From contig NZ_BSNG01000001.1 in NCBI RefSeq assembly GCF_030159855.1, forward strand, positions 1,240,001 to 1,304,000: a stretch of 64,000 nt of DNA, given 5' to 3'. Position 1 is the first letter of the stretch. Each line of letters begins with the position of its first letter. Positions 9,100 through 16,759 of the stretch are shown here, piece by piece. The notes beneath the pieces are model-generated. The model was not told the DNA's origin. It made no database searches and worked only from the letters and a program-made list of their open reading frames with translations. The position numbers and the translations under genes were made by a program. Origin of the DNA: Devosia yakushimensis. Its GTDB lineage: Bacteria; Pseudomonadota; Alphaproteobacteria; Rhizobiales; Devosiaceae.

Positions 9100-9771
9100 T
9101 TACCGGCTGCCAGTGCGCATCAGCACGACTTTGACGGTCCGCAGCATGATAACAACGTCACCGATGAACGACCAGTTACGAGCATATTCGGCGTCGAGCC
9201 GCACACGCTGGTCATAGTCCACATCGCTGCGGCCGCTGACCTGCCACAGGCCGGTCAGGCCCGGACGCATGCTGGCATAGGCTGTGATATCATTGGCATA
9301 GCGGACGATTTCGTCCTGAACGATCGGGCGGGGGCCCACCAGGCTCATATCGCCGCGGATGATGTTGATCAGCTGGGGCAGCTCATCGAGGCTGGTGTCG
9401 CGCAGGAATTTGCCGAGCCGGGTGATGCGCGGATCATTGCGCAGCTTCTGGGTCGCGTCCCACTCTTCGCGGGCCAGCGGGAACATTTCCAGGTGTCGCT
9501 CCAGGGCCTCTTTGGAGTTGACGATCATGGAACGGAATTTGAGGCAGCGGAACTTCTTGCCACGATGACCGACGCGTTCATGGGCGAAGAAAACTGGCCC
9601 GCGATCGGTCGAGAACATGATCACTGTGATGAAAAAGATCGCCGGAAGCGCACAAAACAGCATGATGGATGCAATCGTGACATCGAATGCTCGTTTCAGC
9701 GCGCCGCCCTTGGGCGACTTGGTTTGGCTCTCGATGTTGGAAAGATCGAGGCCTGCGTTGACTATCGACAT
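9100..9771 (-). CDS. exoY: ExoY-like undecaprenyl-phosphate sugar-1-phosphate transferase
   Basis: This 223-residue protein is a bacterial sugar transferase (Bac_transf family) of the short, single-anchor ExoY type. After a cytoplasmic lead it has one hydrophobic anchor (VTIASIMLFCALPAIFF), then the conserved basic KFRCLKFRSM, DELPQLINIIRGDMSLVGPRP and RPGLTGLWQVSGRS motifs. It would transfer galactose-1-phosphate, or a related sugar phosphate, from UDP-sugar to undecaprenyl phosphate, the first step of repeat-unit assembly. It appears to head the leftward block exoY-coiled coil-exoO-exoQ-GT2-exoT, with a long upstream region holding paired inverted repeats. Confidence 0.92.
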   Translation of the reverse strand: MSIVNAGLDLSNIESQTKSPKGGALKRAFDVTIASIMLFCALPAIFFITVIMFSTDRGPVFFAHERVGHRGKKFRCLKFRSMIVNSKEALERHLEMFPLAREEWDATQKLRNDPRITRLGKFLRDTSLDELPQLINIIRGDMSLVGPRPIVQDEIVRYANDITAYASMRPGLTGLWQVSGRSDVDYDQRVRLDAEYARNWSFIGDVVIMLRTVKVVLMRTGSR

Positions 9772-10221
9772 TTTTGTTCACCCGCCGTGTTGAACGTATT
9801 TGAGTTGCTACTGCGCTTTTTCGTATTCCAGCTTGATGTTGCGATGACGCCCAAAGCCGCTCATGCGGGGGCCGTAATTACCGCAGTCCCGCCCGGATGA
9901 CTCCGATGCGAGGGTTCGTAGCAAACGCTTGATGTTTGCCGACTTCTGTCGGTTTGGTCCTGCAAAGGGCGCGGTTGGCTCGAAGCAAACCCGGCGCATC
10001 GTTTGCAGGCTTGAAGTGATCACGATTATGTGGGGCAGGCAACAGCATACGCGCATGGCTGTCATGCGGGCGCGTGACCACGAGATGATCACATTTGGCA
10101 GGATGGAAACCGGCGGGTTTCGGGGGCAATTGCCTCGTGCCGGGAAACGGCCTTTGCCGTCAAAAGCTTGCGTCGAGCGCGTCGGGATTCGAGGCCCGGT
10201 TTCGCCAGATCGGTGAAGGGC
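9772..10221. other. Non-coding region upstream of exoY
   Basis: These 450 bases carry no ORF with a ribosome-binding site. The notable content is two inverted repeats with the same half-site, annotated separately. I could not pick out a clear promoter for the leftward exoY gene. Confidence 0.5.
9921..10006. promoter_or_regulatory. Two inverted-repeat pairs with half-site GCAAAC/GTTTGC
   Basis: GCAAAC at 9921-9926 faces GTTTGC at 9934-9939, and GCAAAC at 9985-9990 faces GTTTGC at 10001-10006. The pair centres are about 65 bases apart, with spacers of 7 and 10 bases. A degenerate half-site pair (GTTTGG with GCAAAG) lies between them. They lie 150-235 bases upstream of the exoY start and could be operators for a dimeric regulator. 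This is sequence observation only; no regulator is known. Confidence 0.4.
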
Positions 10222-10407
10222 TTAGCGGACGAAAACGAACACAATTCCGTTCCAGAGCAAATACACGCCGACCCAGGCGAGGGCGATCACTGCGAGAGCG
10301 GTGATGCCAGTGGGCCAGCGACTCCAGATCTGGCCGCGAAGATTGGCGACAGGGGATCCGACACCGTTTTCCGCGGCGCCTTTCTTGTCGTGTCCATCAT
10401 GGCTCAT
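10222..10407 (-). CDS. Small single-span membrane protein
   Basis: This 61-residue protein has a charged soluble N-terminus (MSHDGHDKKGAAENG) and one strong C-terminal membrane helix (GITALAVIALAWVGVYLLW). The start is supported by AGGAG eight bases upstream of the ATG. It lies alone between the exoP and exoY blocks on the same strand, with hundreds of non-coding bases on both sides. I do not recognise a family. Its location suggests a link to exopolysaccharide production, but that is inference. Confidence 0.7.
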   Translation of the reverse strand: MSHDGHDKKGAAENGVGSPVANLRGQIWSRWPTGITALAVIALAWVGVYLLWNGIVFVFVR

Positions 10408-10622
10408 AATCTGGCTCCTGCCCCAAACGTTGCGATACTGGCAACTGTCTGCCCTGTATCACAAAACCCCCGGAAAACTATCCTGCCGCCCCTCGTAACT
10501 CTCCGGGCGACAGATGAGTTTCGCTACATGGTAAACGCACAACTGCGCTACCAGTGCCACGACTAAATAAAAATGCCGAAAACCTCGCCGCCTTATTGCG
10601 CTGGCGGCTTTACACAATAGCT

Positions 10623-10636
10623 ACGCTATATAGCGT
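10623..10636. promoter_or_regulatory. 14-base perfect palindrome with TATATA core
   Basis: ACGCTATATAGCGT is perfectly self-complementary and contains the CTATAT hexamer common in alphaproteobacterial -10 elements. On the minus strand a TTGTGG at 10653-10648 lies 17 bases before TATAGC, so it may overlap a leftward promoter for the 61-aa membrane protein. It could be an operator, a promoter core, or chance. Confidence 0.35.
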
Positions 10637-10762
10637 TCGTTAACTGACCACAAGCGGACGCCAATCAACTTTAGAGCTAGTACTGATGGGGGACGGCGCC
10701 GCCATGAGAATGGTGTTGGCAGCGGTTTGTCATGGATGAACGGGACAGGGTGCAATACTTGC

Positions 10763-10800
10763 CTGGGCCGCCGGCCCAGCATCCGGCCTTCGCCCGGATG
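10763..10800. repeat. Double-palindrome intergenic element
   Basis: Two adjacent hairpins, CTGGGCC with GGCCCAG (loop 3) and CATCCGG with CCGGATG (loop 7), are separated by no spacer. This layout is typical of dispersed palindromic elements in rhizobial intergenic DNA. No second full copy was found in the window. Confidence 0.4.
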
Positions 10801-10831
10801 ACATCGCGCTTCCAAAGCCGTCCAGAATAAA

Positions 10832-10854
10832 ACCCTCCCCGTAACGGGGAGGGT
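10832..10854 (-). terminator. Terminator downstream of exoP
   Basis: On the minus strand a 10-bp stem (ACCCTCCCCG with CGGGGAGGGT) closes a 3-base loop and is followed by TTTATT. It lies 47 bases beyond the exoP stop. The same stem motif occurs at 61414-61436. Confidence 0.7.
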
Positions 10855-10900
10855 GCAGATTGCGGCCCTCCAAGATGGTCAAACCCGGCTTGGCCCGAAC

Positions 10901-13198
10901 TCAGACCTTCTCAGCCGCATCCACCTGATAATACCGGCTGTAGGAGCCCATATAGCGCTCGGCCCCGCCCGGATCGCTATATTGTGCGAGCTTGCGGAAA
11001 TCGACCTTGTTGAGGACGACCCCGACAATATCTTCGGCCAATTCAGGCTCGCGCTCGATCAGCGAGCGCACAAGGCGCCGTGGGGTGCGGCCCCATTCCG
11101 TGACCAGGATGAACCCGTCGGTCCAGGGCAAGACGGCGCGGGCATCCATCACCGGGCCGAGCGGGGGCAGGTCGATCACGAGATAGTCGTAATCCTGCCG
11201 CGCCTCTTCGAGCAGGCCCTGCATGCCGTTGGAAGACAGGAAATCATTGGCTCTATCGGAAGCCGACAGCGCCGGCAGGATGTGAAGGCCCGTGCGTGGG
11301 TCGGTCAGCACGATGTCGCGCCATGAGACCGTGCCGCCGACATCCATGAGACCGCTGGTGGCGCCGGGCGCGAGCAGTCGCGTGGAGGCGGCCTGGCGCA
11401 GGTCGGCATCGATCAGCAATACGCGCTCGCCATCGGCCGCCAGCATTTCAGCCAGCGCCACCGAATAGGTGGTCTTGCCCTCGCCGGGGAGCACCGAAAC
11501 CACGCCGATAACGGCGCTGCGGTCGGGCTTGCCACGGGCGCGCATCACCAGCTTGGCCGATTTCAGCGTCTCGACAAAGGCGGTGGTCGGCCGGTTGGCG
11601 CGGCGTTCCTCCACCTGCTTCTTGATCATGCCGTGCAGCGCAACCGAAGCCTTGTTCTGTTCGCTTCGATTGCCCCGGCGGGCATCGGGACCCAGACGTG
11701 GCAGGTAGCCCAGGAAGCGCAGGCCCAGCTCATTGCCCACCTGGTCGCCGATGCGGAAGGTGCGCTCACGCAATTCGTTGAACGTGCCGAACATCAGGCC
11801 CAGGAAGCCGCCGAAGATAATGCCGCCGGCCAGCACGAACATGGTGCGGGGCCCAGATGCATTTTCCGGGGCCTGCGCCTGGGTGATGATGCGGGCGGAG
11901 GGAATGGGGAAAGACTGGCGCTGGACCGCCTCCTCGTACCGCGACAGGAAGGAATTGTAGATCACGCCCAGTGTGGTCGAGCGCTGCTGCAATTCGGTCA
12001 GTTCCACCTGCGCCTGATTGGTCTGGGAGGCGAGTTGGCCCTCGGTTTCGATGGCTTCGCGCAGGCTGGCCTCCTGCCGCTGCGCAATGGTCAGCTGGTT
12101 CTGGTATTGCTCGTTGAGCCCCTGCAGCTGAGAGAAAATCTGCGCCTGCAAGGCCTGGTTTTCCGCCTTGAGCGCCGTTACCTGCGGATGATCATCACCA
12201 TAGGTGGCCGACACCTCGTTGATGCGGCTCTGGATCGAGGCATAGCGGATACGCAGGTCGGAAATCGTCTTGTCGTCGACACCCGAGCCGCTGAGCAGGG
12301 CGATACTGGCACCGGCGGCGGAAGGTCCGGCCTCGATGGTCGCCTGTAGCTGCACCGCGAGCGCATTGACGCGGGCGCTTTCGGCCTGCGCCGTCACCAA
12401 TTGGGCCGTCAGCGCCTGCAGCCGCTGGTTGGTCAGGGTCTCGTCCTCGCCCATGGAAAGGCCGCTCTGCTGCCGGTATTGCTCGACGGCAAGCGTGGCC
12501 TGGCGCTGGTTCTCACCCAATTCGGTCAGGCGCTGTTGCAACCAATCGGCGGCCTGCTTGGTGGCATCGATATCGGCGTTGAGCTGGTCCTGCACGAAAA
12601 CGTTGGCATAGGCGGCCGCGATGCGCTGCGCCAGTTCAGGGCTCGATGCCTCATAACCCACGCGGATCACCGCGCTGCGGCCGACCCGTTCGACGAACAT
12701 ATTGGCGCGCAGGGCCCCGGCGGCCTCGTCGACCGTGGCCTGCGAGTCCTCGGGCTGGGCTTCGGGCGCACCCAGCACAGGGCTCAGCAAGCCGAGCAGC
12801 ATGCCCTTGACCCGGCCGCTGAAGGAGGGCGGTGGGTTGAGGAATTCTCGGTCGGTCATGAGGTTTTCGTTCTCGGCGACCGCGCTGGCAATGCGGCTCG
12901 AGCGCAGCACCTCGATTTGGTTCAGCACTTCCGATTCAAGGTCTACTGCGCTGGTTTGAGGCGCGATGTCGCTGACCGATTCCTTCAAGTTCTTGTCGAG
13001 CAGGATCTGGCTGGTTGCCACATAGCTCTTGGGCGCCAGCATCAGATAGATGGCGGCCAGGAGCAGCCCGAGGCCCAGGCACAGCAGCAGCACACGGAAT
13101 TGGCGGCGCAGAATGGCGAACAGGCGGTCGACGTCGAGCAGTCCGCGATCGGAGTTGTGAGAGTCGGGCATGGCCGGCAACTGGCTCCGTTCAAGCAT
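10901..13198 (-). CDS. exoP: ExoP-like polysaccharide co-polymerase and tyrosine autokinase
   Basis: This 765-residue protein fuses a Wzz chain-length domain with a BY-kinase domain. The N-terminus has one membrane helix (VLLLCLGLGLLLAAIYLML), then a long coiled-coil periplasmic region and a GNVR-type segment before a second helix. The C-terminal 200 residues carry Walker A (VLPGEGKTT), Walker A' (VLLIDADLR) and Walker B (DYLVIDLPPL), and end in a Tyr cluster (YSDPGGAERYMGSYSRYYQ), the autophosphorylation site. I choose the ATG at 13198 because it overlaps the exoM stop by 8 bases and has GGAAG upstream; a longer frame to 13285 lies inside exoM. It should set chain length together with ExoQ. 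Confidence 0.92.
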   Translation of the reverse strand: MLERSQLPAMPDSHNSDRGLLDVDRLFAILRRQFRVLLLCLGLGLLLAAIYLMLAPKSYVATSQILLDKNLKESVSDIAPQTSAVDLESEVLNQIEVLRSSRIASAVAENENLMTDREFLNPPPSFSGRVKGMLLGLLSPVLGAPEAQPEDSQATVDEAAGALRANMFVERVGRSAVIRVGYEASSPELAQRIAAAYANVFVQDQLNADIDATKQAADWLQQRLTELGENQRQATLAVEQYRQQSGLSMGEDETLTNQRLQALTAQLVTAQAESARVNALAVQLQATIEAGPSAAGASIALLSGSGVDDKTISDLRIRYASIQSRINEVSATYGDDHPQVTALKAENQALQAQIFSQLQGLNEQYQNQLTIAQRQEASLREAIETEGQLASQTNQAQVELTELQQRSTTLGVIYNSFLSRYEEAVQRQSFPIPSARIITQAQAPENASGPRTMFVLAGGIIFGGFLGLMFGTFNELRERTFRIGDQVGNELGLRFLGYLPRLGPDARRGNRSEQNKASVALHGMIKKQVEERRANRPTTAFVETLKSAKLVMRARGKPDRSAVIGVVSVLPGEGKTTYSVALAEMLAADGERVLLIDADLRQAASTRLLAPGATSGLMDVGGTVSWRDIVLTDPRTGLHILPALSASDRANDFLSSNGMQGLLEEARQDYDYLVIDLPPLGPVMDARAVLPWTDGFILVTEWGRTPRRLVRSLIEREPELAEDIVGVVLNKVDFRKLAQYSDPGGAERYMGSYSRYYQVDAAEKV

Positions 13199-14111
13199 GC
13201 GACTGGCTTCCTTCCGTTGACTGGCCATAGAGATTGGCCTGTTTGGCGCCGAAAATGCCGCCGATAACGCCGACATGCAGCGCACCGCGCAGCAGGTTTT
13301 TCCTCCAGCGCGATGGCGAGAATAGGGTGAGAACGGTCATACCGCCGCAGAATGCGGCCTTGCTGCCGGCGATGGCGGCCGCTTTGACATTGGCGACAAC
13401 GCCTTGGCTGAGATGGGTGCCGTGGGTCTGGCCAGCACGAAAGCGCCGCTGCATCAGCCAGCCCATGGCCGCCCGATTGGGCGGCACGATCTCGGTTACG
13501 AGGGCTTCGGGGGCAAAGGCGATGCTGCCGCCCATGCCGGTAAGGGCATAGAAAAACTGGGTATCCTCACCGCCCGAGCGACCAAGCGCCAGATCGAAGC
13601 GGAGCGACTTGAACGGCGCGACCCAGCGGATCAGCGCGTTGCAGGTATAGCCGGTGCGAATGTGCCCATCGACATAGACGGGCAGGGTGGAATGAAAATC
13701 ACCCGCCACCATCCATTGCGGCGCATCCTCGCCGTAAATGGCCTCCACGGGCCCAAGAACCACGTCGGCGTTCTCGGCCTCGGCCGCCGCCAGAAGGGCG
13801 GTCAGCCAATGTTCGGTGACCAGCTCGTCATCATCGACAAAGGCGATGAAATCGGCTTCCGCGGCATCCAGGCACGCATTGCGGGCAATCGAGATGTTGG
13901 AGGCCGGGCTATGCACATAATGGATCGGGAAGGGGAAATCCGCCGCCAGCGCGGCAACCATCGATCCGGCCGAGGGCGTCGTGTCATTGTCGGAAACGAT
14001 CACGCGAACGCGGGCGCCATTGGTCGCAATCTTGGCCACCGAAGCCAGTGTTTCGGCCAGGTAGGGGCGGCGATAGGTGCAGATGCAGATGTCGACGCTG
14101 GGTGCGCTCAT
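13191..14111 (-). CDS. exoM: ExoM-like glycosyltransferase family 2
   Basis: This 306-residue GT2 protein opens with VDICICTYRRPYLAETL and has VIVSDNDTT and FIAFVDDDEL as its nucleotide-sugar and DXD-type motifs. The segments NISIARNACLDAAEADF and GRSGGEDTQFFYAL match the ExoM group, which adds a beta-1,4 glucose in succinoglycan synthesis. A hydrophobic C-terminal patch could make contact with the membrane. It overlaps exoA by 4 bases and exoP by 8. Confidence 0.85.
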   Translation of the reverse strand: MSAPSVDICICTYRRPYLAETLASVAKIATNGARVRVIVSDNDTTPSAGSMVAALAADFPFPIHYVHSPASNISIARNACLDAAEADFIAFVDDDELVTEHWLTALLAAAEAENADVVLGPVEAIYGEDAPQWMVAGDFHSTLPVYVDGHIRTGYTCNALIRWVAPFKSLRFDLALGRSGGEDTQFFYALTGMGGSIAFAPEALVTEIVPPNRAAMGWLMQRRFRAGQTHGTHLSQGVVANVKAAAIAGSKAAFCGGMTVLTLFSPSRWRKNLLRGALHVGVIGGIFGAKQANLYGQSTEGSQSHA

Positions 14112-15121
14112 GCCCGTTTTGCTCCGAAACCGGTGGTAACGGCCTGTGCCAGGTGCAGCCAGAAGCCGGAGGACCAGGCGAAGTGCATGATCATGGCGGC
14201 GATGCCGACTAGCGGCGCGCCCGTCATGGGCAGGCCGTAATCGGCGAAATGCTTACGTGTGGCGACAAAGCCCATGGCCAGGCACAGGGCGCACCAGGCC
14301 AGCAGCGGGATCAGCGCGATCCAATGCACGAAGCTCAGCGCTGCCAATACCACCGCCGGCAAGATGGCCAGCGGCAAGACCTGCCGGATGCGGGGGATGA
14401 CCCGGTGCTTGAGCACATTGCGCGCCCGGCCGCGGCCATAGCCGAAATATTGCTTGAACAGCCCCGAGGGGGTCGAACGCGGGTAATAGGTCATCTCGGT
14501 GGCGTCGGTCAGCCAGATGCGATAGCCGGCCAACCGCAGGCGGTGGTCGAGTTCGGCATCCTCATTGTGCCGGAACGTCTCGTCATAGCCGCCTACCGCG
14601 CGATACGCCGGAATACTCATCAGCGCATGGTGGCCATGGTCGACAAAGGCGCCGCCCTTTCCGGTGCGGTGGGCCGAGCCGCCCGTGCCGACCAGCGAAT
14701 TCTGCGCCGTGGCAACTGCGCGCTGAAAGGTGTTCTGCCCCACCGTGGTCATCGGCACGACCACGCTGTCAGCCCCGATCTTCTGCGCCTCCTCGACCAG
14801 CACGCGGCAATAGTCGGCCGGATAATCGCCATGCGCGTCGATGCGGATCACATAATCCATGCCATCGCCGAACTCGGTCACCGCCTGGTTCATCGCCGCG
14901 CTCTGAATGCGCTTGGGATTATGCGCCAGCCGTACCGGCTCGTCGCGGGCAATGAAGCTTTCGACAATGGCCTGCGTGCCATCGGTGCTGCCGCCATCGA
15001 TCACCACGACCGGCCAATCCATCGCCTTGGCCTCGACCAGCAATTGCTCGAGCAGACGGGCGATATGCTTGGCCTCGTTGAGCGTGGGCACGGCGATCAG
15101 GCATTTGCCCGTTGCGGTCAT
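14108..15121 (-). CDS. exoA: ExoA-like glycosyltransferase family 2 with membrane segments
   Basis: The 337-residue protein has an N-terminal GT2 domain (CLIAVPTLNEAKHI, VVIDGGSTDGT, YVIRIDAHGDYP) and, after about residue 230, three hydrophobic segments (LPLAILPAVVLAALSFVHW and others). This arrangement and length fit ExoA, which adds the first glucose (beta-1,3) to the lipid-linked galactose. The conserved GGYDETFRHNEDAELDHRLR stretch supports the acceptor-site assignment. It overlaps exoL and exoM by 4 bases each. Confidence 0.88.
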   Translation of the reverse strand: MTATGKCLIAVPTLNEAKHIARLLEQLLVEAKAMDWPVVVIDGGSTDGTQAIVESFIARDEPVRLAHNPKRIQSAAMNQAVTEFGDGMDYVIRIDAHGDYPADYCRVLVEEAQKIGADSVVVPMTTVGQNTFQRAVATAQNSLVGTGGSAHRTGKGGAFVDHGHHALMSIPAYRAVGGYDETFRHNEDAELDHRLRLAGYRIWLTDATEMTYYPRSTPSGLFKQYFGYGRGRARNVLKHRVIPRIRQVLPLAILPAVVLAALSFVHWIALIPLLAWCALCLAMGFVATRKHFADYGLPMTGAPLVGIAAMIMHFAWSSGFWLHLAQAVTTGFGAKRA

Positions 15122-16272
15122 GCGGCTTCCTGTTCTGGCTGCGTGGCGCGGCCAAGCTGTTGCAACCGCTCTACCAATTGGCGGCAGTCGGCATCGTGAA
15201 AGGAGAAATTGGCCGGGTCCTGGTCGAGAACCGCCGAAGCCAGCCGATGCAGCCGAGGCGCGTCCAGCTCGCCCAGGGCGCTGGCCAGGGTGCCGGCCTC
15301 GATATCGGGCACGGTGATGCCAATGCCCAGCCGTTCGGTAAAGGCAGCCGTTTCCGTGCCGGCCAGCGTCACCGGGATAGCGCCGTGAAAGCTGCCCTCA
15401 TAAATGCGGTTGGGCAGCAGCCATTGCGAATTCTTGCCGGCCTCGAAAAAGTCGATGGCCCAAGCTAGGTGTACATCGGAATAGATCGACGCCAGGTCAT
15501 CCGGATTGCGATAGGCACCCTCGAAGCGCAGGAAGGGCTCGGCTTCCACAAAGCCGTGGAAATCCTCGAATTCGTTCAAGGCCGGTCGGCCGCGCAGGAT
15601 GACCTGGACTCTGCCGCTCATGGCCCGGGAAAAACTCGCCAGAGCGTCCAGCGACCGGCGGCAGCGCAGGGCGCCGAACCAGCCGATCTTGACCGGGCCG
15701 CCGTCGGCCGGCCCCAGCGCCGGATTACTGCCTCGCTCGGCGCTGTGCGGCACCTTGTTTTCCACCAGCAGGGATGGCACCGGCCCCAGCCCGCCAAGGT
15801 GATTGCTGATAAAGGCAGGCGAGCTGGTCATCAGCAGCGAAGCCGGTTGCGCCCAGCGGCGCTCGGCGCCGCGCATGGCCTGGCCGATGAGGTCGGGGCG
15901 CAACAGCAGCCGGTGGATATCGAGGCATTCATAGACGATGGGAACGTGTCCGCCCCAATGTGCCTTAAGGCGGCCCGCCAGCGGCAGCATTTCGAGATTG
16001 CGGGCGACGATGACATCGGGCGGGGCCAGATGCCCCAGCCGTCGTACGATCGACATGGCCGCGCCGACCACCGCCATGATGCGCTGGGCAAACCGCGCAT
16101 CGAAAGTCTCGCCCAGCTCGATGGCATGGGTCACCGGCAGGTCGGGCATGGCGACGCCGGAGCGTCGGAACCCGGCAGCGGCAATTTCCGCGCCGCCAGT
16201 CTTGAGCATACCAATACGGCGGCCGACCGCCGGGTCGGCCAGGTTGGGAACCAGATAGAGTACCCGTAGCAA
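15118..16272 (-). CDS. exoL: ExoL-like glycosyltransferase
   Basis: The 384-residue product begins LRVLYLVPNLADPAVGRRIGML, the N-terminal signature of ExoL, which adds the second glucose (beta-1,4). I start it at the TTG at 16272, which has AGGAG eight bases upstream; the in-frame ATG at 16344 would add 24 residues rich in Gly, Pro and Arg with no conserved look. It is the first gene of the exoL-exoA-exoM-exoP block, and all junctions overlap. The rest resembles a GT-B glycosyltransferase with a C-terminal Rossmann half. Confidence 0.82.
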   Translation of the reverse strand: MLRVLYLVPNLADPAVGRRIGMLKTGGAEIAAAGFRRSGVAMPDLPVTHAIELGETFDARFAQRIMAVVGAAMSIVRRLGHLAPPDVIVARNLEMLPLAGRLKAHWGGHVPIVYECLDIHRLLLRPDLIGQAMRGAERRWAQPASLLMTSSPAFISNHLGGLGPVPSLLVENKVPHSAERGSNPALGPADGGPVKIGWFGALRCRRSLDALASFSRAMSGRVQVILRGRPALNEFEDFHGFVEAEPFLRFEGAYRNPDDLASIYSDVHLAWAIDFFEAGKNSQWLLPNRIYEGSFHGAIPVTLAGTETAAFTERLGIGITVPDIEAGTLASALGELDAPRLHRLASAVLDQDPANFSFHDADCRQLVERLQQLGRATQPEQEAA

Positions 16273-16707
16273 CGTTGCGTCTCCTGCCTGCCGGCCCGCA
16301 AGCGGCCCAGGGAGCGGACCGCCGATTCCGGCTCTCGCTGGCACTGGGTGCGCAACAGGGGCGGCCTAGGCCCCCAAGCGCTCCATGCACCAGGTCAGTT
16401 TTATCAACTTGCGCTCATTCAAGGCTGCTGCCCGCAACGGATCGCGAGCGGTCATCACTTCTGTGACTCGGTTTACGGCGAGGGCACACGACGCGCCCTT
16501 CACGGGCCACCCGGAGGCGGCGGTCGAAGCAGTTGCGCTAGTTAACGCGGGCGTGATGGAAGGGGTCAATACGAGCAGCCGGGGAACAGCTCTGCGGTCA
16601 GCGCATGCGTCGATGGTCGCCTGTTGCGATGCCTAAAGTTAAATAGTTACAATATGTTATGATGTAATCCTGCGCTTTTGAATCCGCGCGGACGTTCATA
16701 AAAATGA
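16273..16707. other. Non-coding region upstream of exoL
   Basis: These 435 bases lie between exoL and the hupE terminator. Most of it is GC-rich with no supported gene. An AT-rich island at about 16635-16668 contains the inverted repeat TTACA-N11-TGTAA (16647-16667). It may hold the exoL promoter or a regulator site; I cannot define either. Confidence 0.45.
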
Positions 16708-16738
16708 CACGGCCCGCGCGGGAAAAGCGCGGGCCGTG
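16708..16738 (-). terminator. Terminator of hupE
   Basis: A perfect 12-bp GC-rich stem (CACGGCCCGCGC with GCGCGGGCCGTG) has a 7-base loop. On the minus strand it is followed by TCATTTTTATG. It lies 21 bases past the hupE stop. Confidence 0.8.
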
Positions 16739-16759
16739 CCTTGAAAAAGCCCGGATAGG

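Larger units (their letters stand above)
10408..10831. other. Non-coding region between exoP and the small membrane protein gene
   Basis: No gene is supported here. The region contains a GCCGCC/GGCGGC hairpin at 10587-10608, a 14-base perfect palindrome at 10623-10636, and a double-palindrome element at 10763-10800. A leftward 64-codon ORF here is read through the palindromes and is not accepted. Confidence 0.5.

Noticed and set aside
10621..10815. Leftward 64-codon ORF between exoP and the small membrane protein gene
   Set aside because: It is read through palindromic elements, has no ribosome-binding site and an Arg/Pro-rich composition typical of non-coding GC-rich DNA.
16385..16636. Rightward 83-codon ORF upstream of exoL
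   Set aside because: No Shine-Dalgarno, no recognisable features, and it lies in the likely promoter region of exoL.
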